A DNA stretch of 64,000 nucleotides from UKL13-2 sp038206765 (lineage in GTDB: Bacteria; Pseudomonadota; Gammaproteobacteria; Burkholderiales; Usitatibacteraceae). This document shows positions 27,000-35,981 of this stretch, in pieces. The translations under genes and the position numbers were made by a program. The stretch's first letter is position 1; the number at the start of each line of letters is the position of its first letter. Where the stretch lies: positions 50,852 through 114,851 of the forward strand of contig JBBRAM010000012.1 of the NCBI GenBank assembly GCA_038206765.1, in the 5' to 3' direction. The notes under the pieces were generated by a model, which saw only the letters and a program-made list of their open reading frames with translations, was not told the DNA's origin and did no database searches.

Positions 27000-27650
27000 T
27001 TAGACTTTCGCCGTCGACAAGCTCCGCGACAGATGCCGTAGCCGCACAAAAAAATAAACCGTAACGATCATCCCCAAAACCGTCGGTAAAAGCTGAGACC
27101 ACGGTTGGCCAAAACGCACCACATTGCCAACCAGTGCGGACACCATGCCAAACAGCACACCAATCATTTTGCCCACGTGTTCGTAAAGCCACAGGGACGA
27201 ATACCAACGCCGCGGAAACAACCAACGTATCAGGTCGTAAATTAGCACGGTCGCCAGCCCGCCCAGCGTCGCGTAAACCACTCTCGATACGCCGCCTTCA
27301 TGCGCGAGCAAGAAAGGGACGAGGGCGATGGAAACCGCCACGCCAACAACAGTGAGCACTGCATCAAACGCAGAGGGGCCGCGCTCCCTCGTATAAACCG
27401 TATGCCAGGCACTGACGAGTTGGTAGGTCACGAGTACCGTCAACACCGCAAACAGCGGCATGAATCGAAACAAAACCAGACCAAATGCCGCAAACATGCA
27501 CACCAGCAACGTGAAATAGGCAAACACCCGCCCCAGCTTTCGGTGAAGCGGCGTGCCTTTTTGTTTTGCCAACATGAAAAAGCCAATGCCAATAGCGACC
27601 GCGCCTGAAAGCACATGCAGGCTTATATTGATGGTTTGTGCGGTTTGCAT
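27000..27650 (-). CDS. DUF2306-like integral membrane protein
   Basis: This 216-residue protein has about six to seven hydrophobic segments. The N-terminus (ISLHVLSGAVAIGIGFFML) and KGTPLHRKLGRVFAY resemble the DUF2306 family, in which His residues in the first helices are conserved. No enzymatic motif is identified. It is a single gene convergent with the small basic protein gene. Confidence 0.65.
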   Translation of the reverse strand: MQTAQTINISLHVLSGAVAIGIGFFMLAKQKGTPLHRKLGRVFAYFTLLVCMFAAFGLVLFRFMPLFAVLTVLVTYQLVSAWHTVYTRERGPSAFDAVLTVVGVAVSIALVPFLLAHEGGVSRVVYATLGGLATVLIYDLIRWLFPRRWYSSLWLYEHVGKMIGVLFGMVSALVGNVVRFGQPWSQLLPTVLGMIVTVYFFVRLRHLSRSLSTAKV

Positions 27651-28135
27651 GCTCGGACGCCTCGATTTGGATAGGGAACGATTGGTACTGCGATTGTTAG
27701 CGCAATACAGCCGCGTAACAACTGCAACATTAGCTAGAAATGAAGCCTAACAGCCCAATACATTTGCGCCGACGCTATAGCGCTTTGACCGCCTACCGCA
27801 ATGCGATGATAGGCTTGAAAAGGCGCGCCAGCGCTGGGGGTTGATCAAATTTGGCTATGAAAATTATTTTAGCGGGGGTCAATGGCCCTAGGCCACCGCG
27901 TAATCGAATCGCATTGAACTATCGCCGTATAAAACATCCGGTGCAATACCCGTTGGTTACGGGGTGGCCTTCGGCCATTGCATCATGCGATCTCTAAATT
28001 TATCACAGGCAACATTGCGAAAGGCTACGCTCAACCACAACTTACAGAATCACAAACGCTTCGCCCAGCGTGCCGTTCCAAGCACAAATGCCCCAAAAAC
28101 CCCGCCAATCCTAGACTTTGCAAATTCACCTTAAC
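27651..28135. other. Gene-free region with two short hairpins
   Basis: There is no credible gene or RNA in this 485-bp stretch. Two similar 13-nt hairpins, TGGCC-CTA-GGCCA (27883) and TGGCC-TTC-GGCCA (27965), stand about 80 bp apart. They may be remnants of a dispersed palindromic element. No T-tract follows either one. Confidence 0.4.
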
Positions 28136-30202
28136 CTAGACCAACGAATAAGCCAACCTCACAGCCTGATCAATCGCCCGCTTCGCATCCAATTCCCCAG
28201 CCTCAAACGCGCCGCCGATTAGATGCGTTTTCACGCCTGCTGCTTGCAACGGCGCGAGTAATTCCTGCAACGGTTCTTGACCGGTACAAAGCACAATCGT
28301 GTCGCATTCGATCAATTGCGGGTTTTCGTGTTTTTCACCGTACGTAATATGCAGGCCTTTCGCGTCGATGCCTTCGTAATTTACGCCAGCGATCATTTCG
28401 ACTTTTTTCTTTTTAAGCGCAGCGCGATGGATCCAGCCGGTGGTTTTGCCGAGGCCTTTGCCGACGGTGGTGGCTTTACGTTGCAGCAGCGTCACTTGGC
28501 GTGCCGGCGGACTCATTTGCGGCTTGACGAGGCCTCCACGCGCTTCTGAGGGGTCGCCAACGCCCCATTCGCGCTTCCAGCTTTCTAAATCCATGGTCGG
28601 CGAATGATCTTCAACTAAAAATTCCGACACATCAAAGCCGATGCCGCCCGCACCCAATACGGCGACGCGTTTACCGACGGGCTTTTTATGAAGCAGCACA
28701 TCAATGTAGCTCAACACATTGGGCCCGTCTTGGCCGGGGATTTTTGGCGTGCGTGGTGTAACGCCAGTAGCGATGACGACATCATCGAAACCTTTTAAAT
28801 CATCAGCGGCAACGCGTTTGTTTAAATGCAATTTCACACCGGTGATTTGGATGCGTTTATTGAAGTAGCGGAGCGTCTCAAAAAACTCTTCCTTACCGGG
28901 GATTTGTTTGGCCATATTGAACTGGCCGCCGATCTCAGTCGCGGAATCAAATAAATCGACTTCGTGCCCGCGCGCGGCAAGCTCGGTGGCGCACGCCAGG
29001 CCTGCAGGCCCTGCGCCAACCACGGCGATTTTCTTTTTCTTGATGGCTTTGGTGAAAACAATTTCTGTTTCGTGGCAAGCGCGTGGGTTCACCAAACAGG
29101 ATGCCCGTTTTTGTTGGAACACATGATCCAGGCACGCCTGATTGCAGCCGATGCAGGTGTTGATTTCATCGGCACGGCCTTGCGCCGCTTTGTTCACAAA
29201 TTCAGGATCAGCCAATAATGGCCGCGCCATTGAGACCATATCGGCACAACCATCAGCAATAATTTTTTCGCCGACTTCCGGCGTGTTAATGCGGTTGGTG
29301 GTGATAAGCGGAATCGATACTTCCGCCTTCATTTTTTTTGTCACCCACGCAAACGCGCCACGGGGAACAGATGTGGCGATAGTCGGCACGCGCGCTTCAT
29401 GCCAGCCGATGCCGGTGTTGATAATCGTCGCACCCGCTTTTTCGATCGCTTTGGCAAGCATGACGACTTCTTCCCAGCTTTGGCCTTGGGGCACAAGATC
29501 GAGCATCGACAACCTATAGATGATGATGAAGTCTTTGCCCACGGCTTCGCGCATACGGCGCACAACTTCAACCGGAAAGCGCATCCGGTTCTCATAGCTG
29601 CCGCCCCACTCATCGGTGCGCTGGTTGGTGGCAGTGGTTAAAAATTCATTGATGAAATAACCTTCCGAGCCCATTACCTCCACGCCGTCGTAGCCACCCT
29701 CGCGGGCCAGCACGCCGGCGCGCACAAACGCTTTGATTTGCCGCTCGATGCCGGCACTCGATAGTTCGCGCGGCTTGAATGGGGTAATAGGGGATTTGAT
29801 CGCGCTGGGCGCAACGGAAAACGGGGAATAGCCATAGCGCCCTGCGTGCAAAATTTGCAGCGCGATTTTGCCGCCGGCCTCATGCACGGCATCGGTGATG
29901 ATGCGGTGTTTTTTGGCGGCACTTGACGACGCTAAGCGCGACCCAAATGGTGAGAGCCAACCGACAATATTGGGTGCAAAGCCACCCGTGACAATCAAGC
30001 CGACGCCGCCCCGCGCACGTTCTGCAAAATAAGCGGCGAGCTTAGGGAAATCTTTGGCTTTATCTTCCAAACCCGTGTGCATCGAGCCCATGAGGACACG
30101 ATTTTTTAGCGTTGTGAAGCCTAGATCAAGTGGCGCCAATAGATTGGGGTAGTGCGCGTTTGTGGCTAGGTGCGTGGCCGGGTGTGCGTTGTTTACAGTC
30201 AT
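28136..30202 (-). CDS. fadH: 2,4-dienoyl-CoA reductase (NADPH), FadH type
   Basis: This 688-residue flavoprotein has an N-terminal old-yellow-enzyme TIM barrel binding FMN. A 4Fe-4S motif follows (C-x2-C-x3-C-x11-C, CIGCNQACLDH), then FAD/NADPH Rossmann domains (VVGAGPAGLACATELA and VAVLGAGGIGFD). It removes the 4,5 double bond of 2,4-dienoyl-CoA in beta-oxidation of unsaturated fatty acids. The ATG at 30202 is chosen over an upstream TTG. It lies downstream of sucCD on the same strand but is separated by a strong terminator. Confidence 0.94.
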   Translation of the reverse strand: MTVNNAHPATHLATNAHYPNLLAPLDLGFTTLKNRVLMGSMHTGLEDKAKDFPKLAAYFAERARGGVGLIVTGGFAPNIVGWLSPFGSRLASSSAAKKHRIITDAVHEAGGKIALQILHAGRYGYSPFSVAPSAIKSPITPFKPRELSSAGIERQIKAFVRAGVLAREGGYDGVEVMGSEGYFINEFLTTATNQRTDEWGGSYENRMRFPVEVVRRMREAVGKDFIIIYRLSMLDLVPQGQSWEEVVMLAKAIEKAGATIINTGIGWHEARVPTIATSVPRGAFAWVTKKMKAEVSIPLITTNRINTPEVGEKIIADGCADMVSMARPLLADPEFVNKAAQGRADEINTCIGCNQACLDHVFQQKRASCLVNPRACHETEIVFTKAIKKKKIAVVGAGPAGLACATELAARGHEVDLFDSATEIGGQFNMAKQIPGKEEFFETLRYFNKRIQITGVKLHLNKRVAADDLKGFDDVVIATGVTPRTPKIPGQDGPNVLSYIDVLLHKKPVGKRVAVLGAGGIGFDVSEFLVEDHSPTMDLESWKREWGVGDPSEARGGLVKPQMSPPARQVTLLQRKATTVGKGLGKTTGWIHRAALKKKKVEMIAGVNYEGIDAKGLHITYGEKHENPQLIECDTIVLCTGQEPLQELLAPLQAAGVKTHLIGGAFEAGELDAKRAIDQAVRLAYSLV

Positions 30203-30244
30203 GTCAGTTTCCAGTGTCAGTTTCGAATTGTAGTTTTGCAAAAC

Positions 30245-30278
30245 AAAACGGCTGCCATAGTTTTTGGGCAGCCGTTTT
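30245..30278 (-). terminator. Rho-independent terminator of sucCD
   Basis: A perfect 12-bp stem (AAAACGGCTGCC with GGCAGCCGTTTT) and 10-nt loop lies 22 bp after the sucD stop. Read on the minus strand, the stem ends in TTTT followed by GTTTTG. Confidence 0.88.
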
Positions 30279-30299
30279 GATTGATTACATTTTTTATTG

Positions 30300-31175
30300 C
30301 TATAAAACCGACATCAACAACTTGCCCATATCAGCCGGATTCTTTGTAACCTTGATCCCGCATTCTTCCATGACTGACAACTTCTCTTGCGCCGTCCCTT
30401 TACCACCGGAAATAATCGCACCAGCGTGCCCCATGCGCTTGCCCGGTGGGGCGGTAACACCAGCGATGAAGCCAACCACTGGCTTTTTCATGTTCGCTTT
30501 CATCCAGCGCGCACATGTTTCTTCATCATCTCCGCCGATTTCGCCAACCATGATGATGGCATCGGTTTCGTCGTCGTCGTTGAACATCTTCATCACATCC
30601 AAATGTTTCAAGCCATTGACCGGATCGCCGCCGATACCGACGCAGGTAGATTGTCCTAGACCCAAATCCATCAGCTGACCGACTGCCTCGTACGTAAGAG
30701 TGCCGGAGCGCGAAACCACGCCGATGCGGCCTTTTTTGTGAATATGGCCGGGCATAATGCCAATTTTTAATTCATCGGGGGTGATTACACCGGGGCAATT
30801 GGGTCCAAGCAAGATTGTGCTCTTGCCTTGCATTTTGTAGCGCGTTTTAATCATGTCGCGGACTGGAATCCCTTCGGTGATACAGATGACTAATTCCAAA
30901 CCGGCATCGACCGCTTCATCAATCGCCGCAGCGGCGAAAGGCGGCGGCACGTAAATCACGGACGCGGTTGCACCGGTTTGCTTAACGGCTTCTGCAACCG
31001 TTTCAAATATCGGGATACCTTCATAGGATTGGCCACCTTTTTTAGGCGTGACACCGGCCACAAAACAATTCGCACCGTTGGCGTATTCCTTACACATCTT
31101 GGTGTGGAACATGCCGGTTTTGCCAGTGATACCCTGGGTTATTACTTTGGTGTTTTTGTTAATTAAGATGCTCAT
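30300..31175 (-). CDS. sucD: Succinyl-CoA synthetase alpha subunit
   Basis: This 291-residue subunit binds CoA through its N-terminal Rossmann domain (TQGITGKTGMFHT). It carries the phospho-histidine (His250 in GHAGAI). It makes ATP or GTP from succinyl-CoA in the TCA cycle with SucC. Its ATG overlaps the sucC stop by one base (TAATG). Confidence 0.97.
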   Translation of the reverse strand: MSILINKNTKVITQGITGKTGMFHTKMCKEYANGANCFVAGVTPKKGGQSYEGIPIFETVAEAVKQTGATASVIYVPPPFAAAAIDEAVDAGLELVICITEGIPVRDMIKTRYKMQGKSTILLGPNCPGVITPDELKIGIMPGHIHKKGRIGVVSRSGTLTYEAVGQLMDLGLGQSTCVGIGGDPVNGLKHLDVMKMFNDDDETDAIIMVGEIGGDDEETCARWMKANMKKPVVGFIAGVTAPPGKRMGHAGAIISGGKGTAQEKLSVMEECGIKVTKNPADMGKLLMSVL

Positions 31176-32359
31176 TATTTTGTCCCTTTTGCGGCGTGTT
31201 CTTTAGCTGCAGCAACAACGCGCTCAGCGGCTTCCGCCATGTTATTTGCCGAGATAATCGGCAAGCCTGAATCCTTTAAAATTTGTCGGCCCAGTTCTTC
31301 GTTGGTGCCTTTCATACGCACGACTAGCGGCACGGAAAGCTTCACCTCACGCGCGGCGGCAATCACGCCATTGGCGATCACATCGCATTTCATGATGCCG
31401 CCGAAAATATTCACCAAAATGGCTTTCAAATGCGGGTTTTTCAACATGATTTTGAAGGCTTCGGTTACCTTCTCGGTGGTCGCACCGCCGCCCACATCAA
31501 GGAAATTGGCGGGTGAGCCGCCATACAGCTTGATGACATCCATGGTGGCCATCGCCAGACCTGCACCGTTCACCAAACAGCCGATATCGCCGTCCAGTGA
31601 GATATAGGCTAAATCAAATTTGGAGGCTTCGATTTCGGCAGGGTCTTCTTCATCCAGATCACGCATGGCGACGATTTCAGGGTGTCGATAGAGCGCGTTG
31701 GAATCAAAATTTAATTTTGCATCAAGCGCCAAGACCTTATTGTCGCCGGTGTAAATAAGCGGGTTAATTTCAGCCAATGAGCAATCGGTTTCGTCGAAGG
31801 CTTTATAAAGCGATTGCATAAATGCTCGGGCTTGCGGTACGGCAACTTCCGGCACACCGATTTTGCGCGACATTTCATCGCCTTGCGCATCCGTCAAGCC
31901 GGTGGCAGGATCAATCCCCATTTTGAAAATTTTCTCTGGCGTGGCCTCGGCCACATGCTCGATATCCATGCCGCCCTCAGACGAGCACATGAGCGTAACC
32001 CGCTGCGAGGCGCGATCCACTACCATGCCAACATAGAGTTCTTTTTTAATGTCGGCACCTTCTTCCACCAACAAACGCTTCACCAAACGGCCTTCGGGGC
32101 CGGTTTGGATGGTGACTAACGTCATGCCAAGAATTTGCGTTGCATATTGGCGGACTTCATCAATGGATTTTGCAACCTTCACACCGCCGCCTTTGCCGCG
32201 TCCGCCCGCGTGGATTTGGGCTTTGACCACCCAGACCTTGCCACCTAACGCTTCGGCCGCTTTAACCGCTTCATCGACCGAAAAACAGGCGATACCGCGC
32301 GGCGTGGCGACACCATATTGGCGCAAAATCTCTTTGCCTTGGTATTCATGAACGTTCAT
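31175..32359 (-). CDS. sucC: Succinyl-CoA synthetase beta subunit
   Basis: This 394-residue subunit has an N-terminal ATP-grasp domain (MNVHEYQGKEIL, then KAQIHAGGRGKGGGVK) and a C-terminal CoA-ligase domain with NIFGGIMKCDVIA. It is the first gene of a two-gene operon with sucD and ends in the terminator after sucD. In many relatives sucCD stands near other TCA genes; here it does not. Confidence 0.97.
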   Translation of the reverse strand: MNVHEYQGKEILRQYGVATPRGIACFSVDEAVKAAEALGGKVWVVKAQIHAGGRGKGGGVKVAKSIDEVRQYATQILGMTLVTIQTGPEGRLVKRLLVEEGADIKKELYVGMVVDRASQRVTLMCSSEGGMDIEHVAEATPEKIFKMGIDPATGLTDAQGDEMSRKIGVPEVAVPQARAFMQSLYKAFDETDCSLAEINPLIYTGDNKVLALDAKLNFDSNALYRHPEIVAMRDLDEEDPAEIEASKFDLAYISLDGDIGCLVNGAGLAMATMDVIKLYGGSPANFLDVGGGATTEKVTEAFKIMLKNPHLKAILVNIFGGIMKCDVIANGVIAAAREVKLSVPLVVRMKGTNEELGRQILKDSGLPIISANNMAEAAERVVAAAKEHAAKGTK

Positions 32360-32538
32360 GTTTTGGGCTTTCGTGTTTTAAATGCAGTGAGGGAAGGGAG
32401 TGGGAAATTTGGGGAGTAGGCGAATGGGCGAATGACAAGGTGACGCGCTTTGTGAGCGATAGATGCCGTTAATTTTTTATTTGTGTTTCCGCTATTTTAC
32501 CAGCGGCATCGGCATTTGGAATTGGTTTTTGCCAATCA

Positions 32539-33075
32539 TTAGCTTGGTTTGTACCATTTCGGGTAAAACGCCGCTACCGACTGTGCATTCAGCGCCAAAG
32601 CGTGGCATTTATCAAGCTGGAACGGTAGCGCATCGGGATTTTGGTTGATCTGCCCGGCGATCGTCTGGAAGGCAGTGGTGGCGACAATACCGATCAAATC
32701 CGTAATGTGGGTACAGCCGCGCGTGTTGCCGAACAGCGATTTAATCTGATTGGAAAATCCGGGGCGAATCGCCATGCCGATGAGTTTTTTGTATTCCGGC
32801 GTAATTTTGTCGCATTCGCCGGGATAGGGCATTGCGTCCGTCACGGCCTCGGCATCAATGATGGTTAAGGTCCGATCGATGGTGATCCGGAGCCACATCG
32901 AATGTACCGCCTCCCCAGCTGGCCGGACACCGCTCTGGAGCTTAAAATCAATCGCTTTGGTGTCCTGTAAATGGCCTTCGATGTCGAAATTTCCATCTTC
33001 ACGCAGATAGCCTTGCGTGGAAATTTGCCGATGATGAATTGGCGAACGTGATGCTTTGGGTGCTGAGAGTGGCAT
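32539..33075 (-). CDS. DUF2889 domain-containing protein
   Basis: This 178-residue protein is of typical DUF2889 length. The region GNFDIEGHLQDTKA near the N-terminus and GCTHITDLIG are family-like. The biochemical function is unknown; relatives in Betaproteobacteria often sit near aromatic or CoA-thioester catabolic genes. It follows the CHASE2 kinase gene across a terminator, in the same direction. Confidence 0.8.
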   Translation of the reverse strand: MPLSAPKASRSPIHHRQISTQGYLREDGNFDIEGHLQDTKAIDFKLQSGVRPAGEAVHSMWLRITIDRTLTIIDAEAVTDAMPYPGECDKITPEYKKLIGMAIRPGFSNQIKSLFGNTRGCTHITDLIGIVATTAFQTIAGQINQNPDALPFQLDKCHALALNAQSVAAFYPKWYKPS

Positions 33076-33132
33076 AGGGAATCATATCGAATATGTTGCG
33101 CTGCAAAAAGTCATTATATAGGCAAAAAAAAA

Positions 33133-33147
33133 CGCACCAACGGTGCG
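33133..33147 (-). terminator. Terminator between the CHASE2 kinase and DUF2889 genes
   Basis: A stem of CGCACC with GGTGCG and a 3-nt loop is flanked by a run of A on one side and T on the other, so it could act in both directions. It follows the kinase gene stop by about 50 bp. Confidence 0.7.
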
Positions 33148-33194
33148 CTTTTTTTGATTACTGCAATTCGTAAATCATTTGAACTGAAAGGCCC

Positions 33195-35771
33195 TCACCC
33201 CATCCGGTAAACCTTGATAGCGCTGGCGAATTCTTTGCCGTTTTGGAAACGATCTTCAAAATTTTTCGCCAATGCTTGGTCGATAAATTCTGGCACCCAT
33301 TCCGGCAACGACGGATTGTATTCGCGGATGTTCGGATGCGGTTGGTTGGCAATAGCGAACATCAATTGCGTCATCGATTCGCCCTCAAAAGGCAAACGTC
33401 CGCAAGCGAGTTGGTAAAACGTAACGCCGAGTGAAAAGAGATCGGAGCGCCCGTCGATTTTCTTACCCGCCAATTGCTCAGGCGACATGAACGACGGTGT
33501 ACCCAAGACCATGCCGGTTTTAGTTTTAGAGGAGTCCGTCACCCGGGCAATACCAAAATCGGCAACTTTGGGCAGCTTGGCGTCTGCGTCATACATGATG
33601 TTAGCCGGCTTAATGTCGCGGTGGAAAACACCCTGCTCATGCGCGTGATGCAGCGCATCTGCCACCTTCATCATCACATCGCACATTTCATCGAACGGCA
33701 GCAGATTCGGCATTTTTGCATTCGGGACTAAATCTTTGCCCTTCAAAAATTCCATCGCGATATAAGCCAGGTCATGCTCGTCACCCGCATCGAAAATACG
33801 CACAATATTGGGATGATCCAATTTGCCGGCAGACTCGGCCTCGCGGAAGAAACGGTCTTTGGCTTCTTGTAATTCATCGCCCTCAAATTCGGTCGAAAGC
33901 GCCATCGTTTTAATCGCCACCTCGCGGCCGATTTTCGGATCTTTACCGAGATAGACGACACCCATCGCACCTTTGCCCAGCTCTTTTTCGATGGTGTAGC
34001 GCCCTAGCGTCGGCTTTTCGCCGGTACCGGATAGCATCATTGTTGCCTGCGAACTACGAGCAGCCGAGGAGCCGCCCAGAATGATCGTTTCCGACATCGC
34101 TTTGGCGCGGTTCATCCGCTCGGCCACGTCACGGAATTTTGGATCATGGGTGTTGATGTACATGAACGCGGATTCGGCTTTGTTGAACTGCCGACGACGC
34201 TCAAAATCAAGCGCCAATGAATAAACATTTTCTAACAACTGTTCATCCACCGGGCATTTGCGGAATTTATCAAACGCCATGTCCAACTGCCCCTGCTGCT
34301 GGAACGCTAGGCCCAGCATTCGGTTGGATTCAGCACCCGCCGCATCGGATACGTCCTTCCCTTTTTCGGTCACCAAGAAGCGTTTGGTGGTGAGCAGTAA
34401 ATGGCCAATGAGCAGTAGTGCGGCAGGCAGCATGAGCTTGATCCACAAACCCGGCCCCATCATCAGCGCTAAATGGGTGATTAAGAGCGCGGCGAATATG
34501 CCCAGGGTAATCATGGCGGCAGGGCCGGCACGGAGTTTTGGCAGTAGTGCAGTGAGATAAGCAGCCACCAATAAAAAAGCGAAAAACGAAACCAGATCAG
34601 CCCAGCCCGGGGCGCGGAAAAACTGTTGCTGCAAAATCGATGAAATAGAGTGCGCGAGTTTAACGACTGGCGGTAGGGAGCCAATCGGCGTGGCAAGGGG
34701 GTTGCTTACCCCCGCTGCCGTGGCACCAATAAGAACAATTTTATCTTTGTATTTCGATGCGGGAATTTTGCCTGAATAAACATCAAAAAACGAATCCACT
34801 GGAATAGCTTGTCGGTCTCCCGTTGACTTATAAAAATAGGGCAGCATGAGCCCGTCTTTATCGGTCACGATCCTTAAAGTTCCAATTGAGACGGCCTCAC
34901 CGGGCGTCACTTTAATATCTTTTGCCCCTAGATTTAGGCTTCTCGCAGCCGTCATCATCGCAAAGGACGGATACTGTTGGCCAAAATAATCGACCACCGT
35001 TAAATCGTCGCGGCGAACACCGCCGCCATCGTCCGGCACTTCAGACAAATGGCCAATGCCGACTGCCGCAGAACCGATAGCGGCAATAGGAAATTGTGCG
35101 CCGGGTGTTCCATACACTACGCCGCCAGCGCCACTACCGTTCGCAGTCAAGACATCCCTGCCAACGTAATCAGGCGGTGGCTGATCCAATTGGCCCACCG
35201 GCGGTGAAAACTGGGTATTGACGTAAAAAGGCAACAGTACATTATTTGCTTTTTTGATACTGTTCGCTAGGCGACGATCTGTATTCAGTGCTTGCTCCGC
35301 CTCAGCAAGGATTGCCCCCATTTGTGCAAGATCTGGGTTGGCCGGTGTTGCAACTAGGAGAGGTGTCGATGGCGAGCCAGCTGCCGCCTCGGGAGCAGGC
35401 ACAGCACCAGCTGATTTGTTGTAAACCTCCAACAGTTTATTGACGTAAAGCAGCCCTGGATCTATTTGTGGCTCGATAAAAAAAGTGGTGTTCGCAATTA
35501 CTTTTGCCTTTGCCTCAGACAATTTATCAATCATGCTGGCTTGCACATCACGGGGCCAAGGCCAGCGGCCAATATTAGCGATAGATTGATCGTCTATTGC
35601 TATGACCGCAATTCGATCTGACGGCTGCTTGGAGGTCAAATTTACCCCCCAGTCGTAGGCCTTGGTTTCCAGCGCTAAAAAGAAATTAGTGGTGAGGCTT
35701 AATCCAAAAACCACCAGCACAATCACCAACGCGAAAAACCAGTCTTTAGACCAAAATCCTGCTTTTTTCAT
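33195..35771 (-). CDS. CHASE2-sensor transmembrane serine/threonine protein kinase
   Basis: This 858-residue protein has one N-terminal membrane helix and a periplasmic CHASE2 domain (about 35-380, starting IAVIAIDDQSIANIGRWPWPR). Three closely spaced helices follow (about 395-475), then a helical linker and a C-terminal Hanks-type kinase. Kinase features are the GKGAMG loop, Lys621 (VAIKTM), catalytic Asp719 (HRDIKPAN) and a DFG (VADFGIA). It should phosphorylate Ser/Thr on cytoplasmic targets in response to an external or membrane signal. No PP2C phosphatase or FHA partner is adjacent. AGGGAG precedes the ATG. Confidence 0.92.
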   Translation of the reverse strand: MKKAGFWSKDWFFALVIVLVVFGLSLTTNFFLALETKAYDWGVNLTSKQPSDRIAVIAIDDQSIANIGRWPWPRDVQASMIDKLSEAKAKVIANTTFFIEPQIDPGLLYVNKLLEVYNKSAGAVPAPEAAAGSPSTPLLVATPANPDLAQMGAILAEAEQALNTDRRLANSIKKANNVLLPFYVNTQFSPPVGQLDQPPPDYVGRDVLTANGSGAGGVVYGTPGAQFPIAAIGSAAVGIGHLSEVPDDGGGVRRDDLTVVDYFGQQYPSFAMMTAARSLNLGAKDIKVTPGEAVSIGTLRIVTDKDGLMLPYFYKSTGDRQAIPVDSFFDVYSGKIPASKYKDKIVLIGATAAGVSNPLATPIGSLPPVVKLAHSISSILQQQFFRAPGWADLVSFFAFLLVAAYLTALLPKLRAGPAAMITLGIFAALLITHLALMMGPGLWIKLMLPAALLLIGHLLLTTKRFLVTEKGKDVSDAAGAESNRMLGLAFQQQGQLDMAFDKFRKCPVDEQLLENVYSLALDFERRRQFNKAESAFMYINTHDPKFRDVAERMNRAKAMSETIILGGSSAARSSQATMMLSGTGEKPTLGRYTIEKELGKGAMGVVYLGKDPKIGREVAIKTMALSTEFEGDELQEAKDRFFREAESAGKLDHPNIVRIFDAGDEHDLAYIAMEFLKGKDLVPNAKMPNLLPFDEMCDVMMKVADALHHAHEQGVFHRDIKPANIMYDADAKLPKVADFGIARVTDSSKTKTGMVLGTPSFMSPEQLAGKKIDGRSDLFSLGVTFYQLACGRLPFEGESMTQLMFAIANQPHPNIREYNPSLPEWVPEFIDQALAKNFEDRFQNGKEFASAIKVYRMG

Positions 35772-35981
35772 ATTCTCCCTTTAATGCTCAGTGCTGCGTT
35801 TTGTGCCGCTCGTAAATGATGTCCAAACTTGCTACACAGGTGGTACAACCTGATTGTAGCAAGAAAGACCAAAAGGCGACTATTCCGCGCATACCTCAAA
35901 TGGGTGATGCCGCAACTGATGGACGACCGTATGGTGTCTCCGGGCGATGTTGTTGGCTGCGACCGATGGGCCGCCTGCAAC

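Noticed and set aside
32522..32537. Hairpin ATTGG-N6-CCAAT after the DUF2889 gene
   Set aside because: The stem is short and AT-rich and there is no T-tract on the minus strand.
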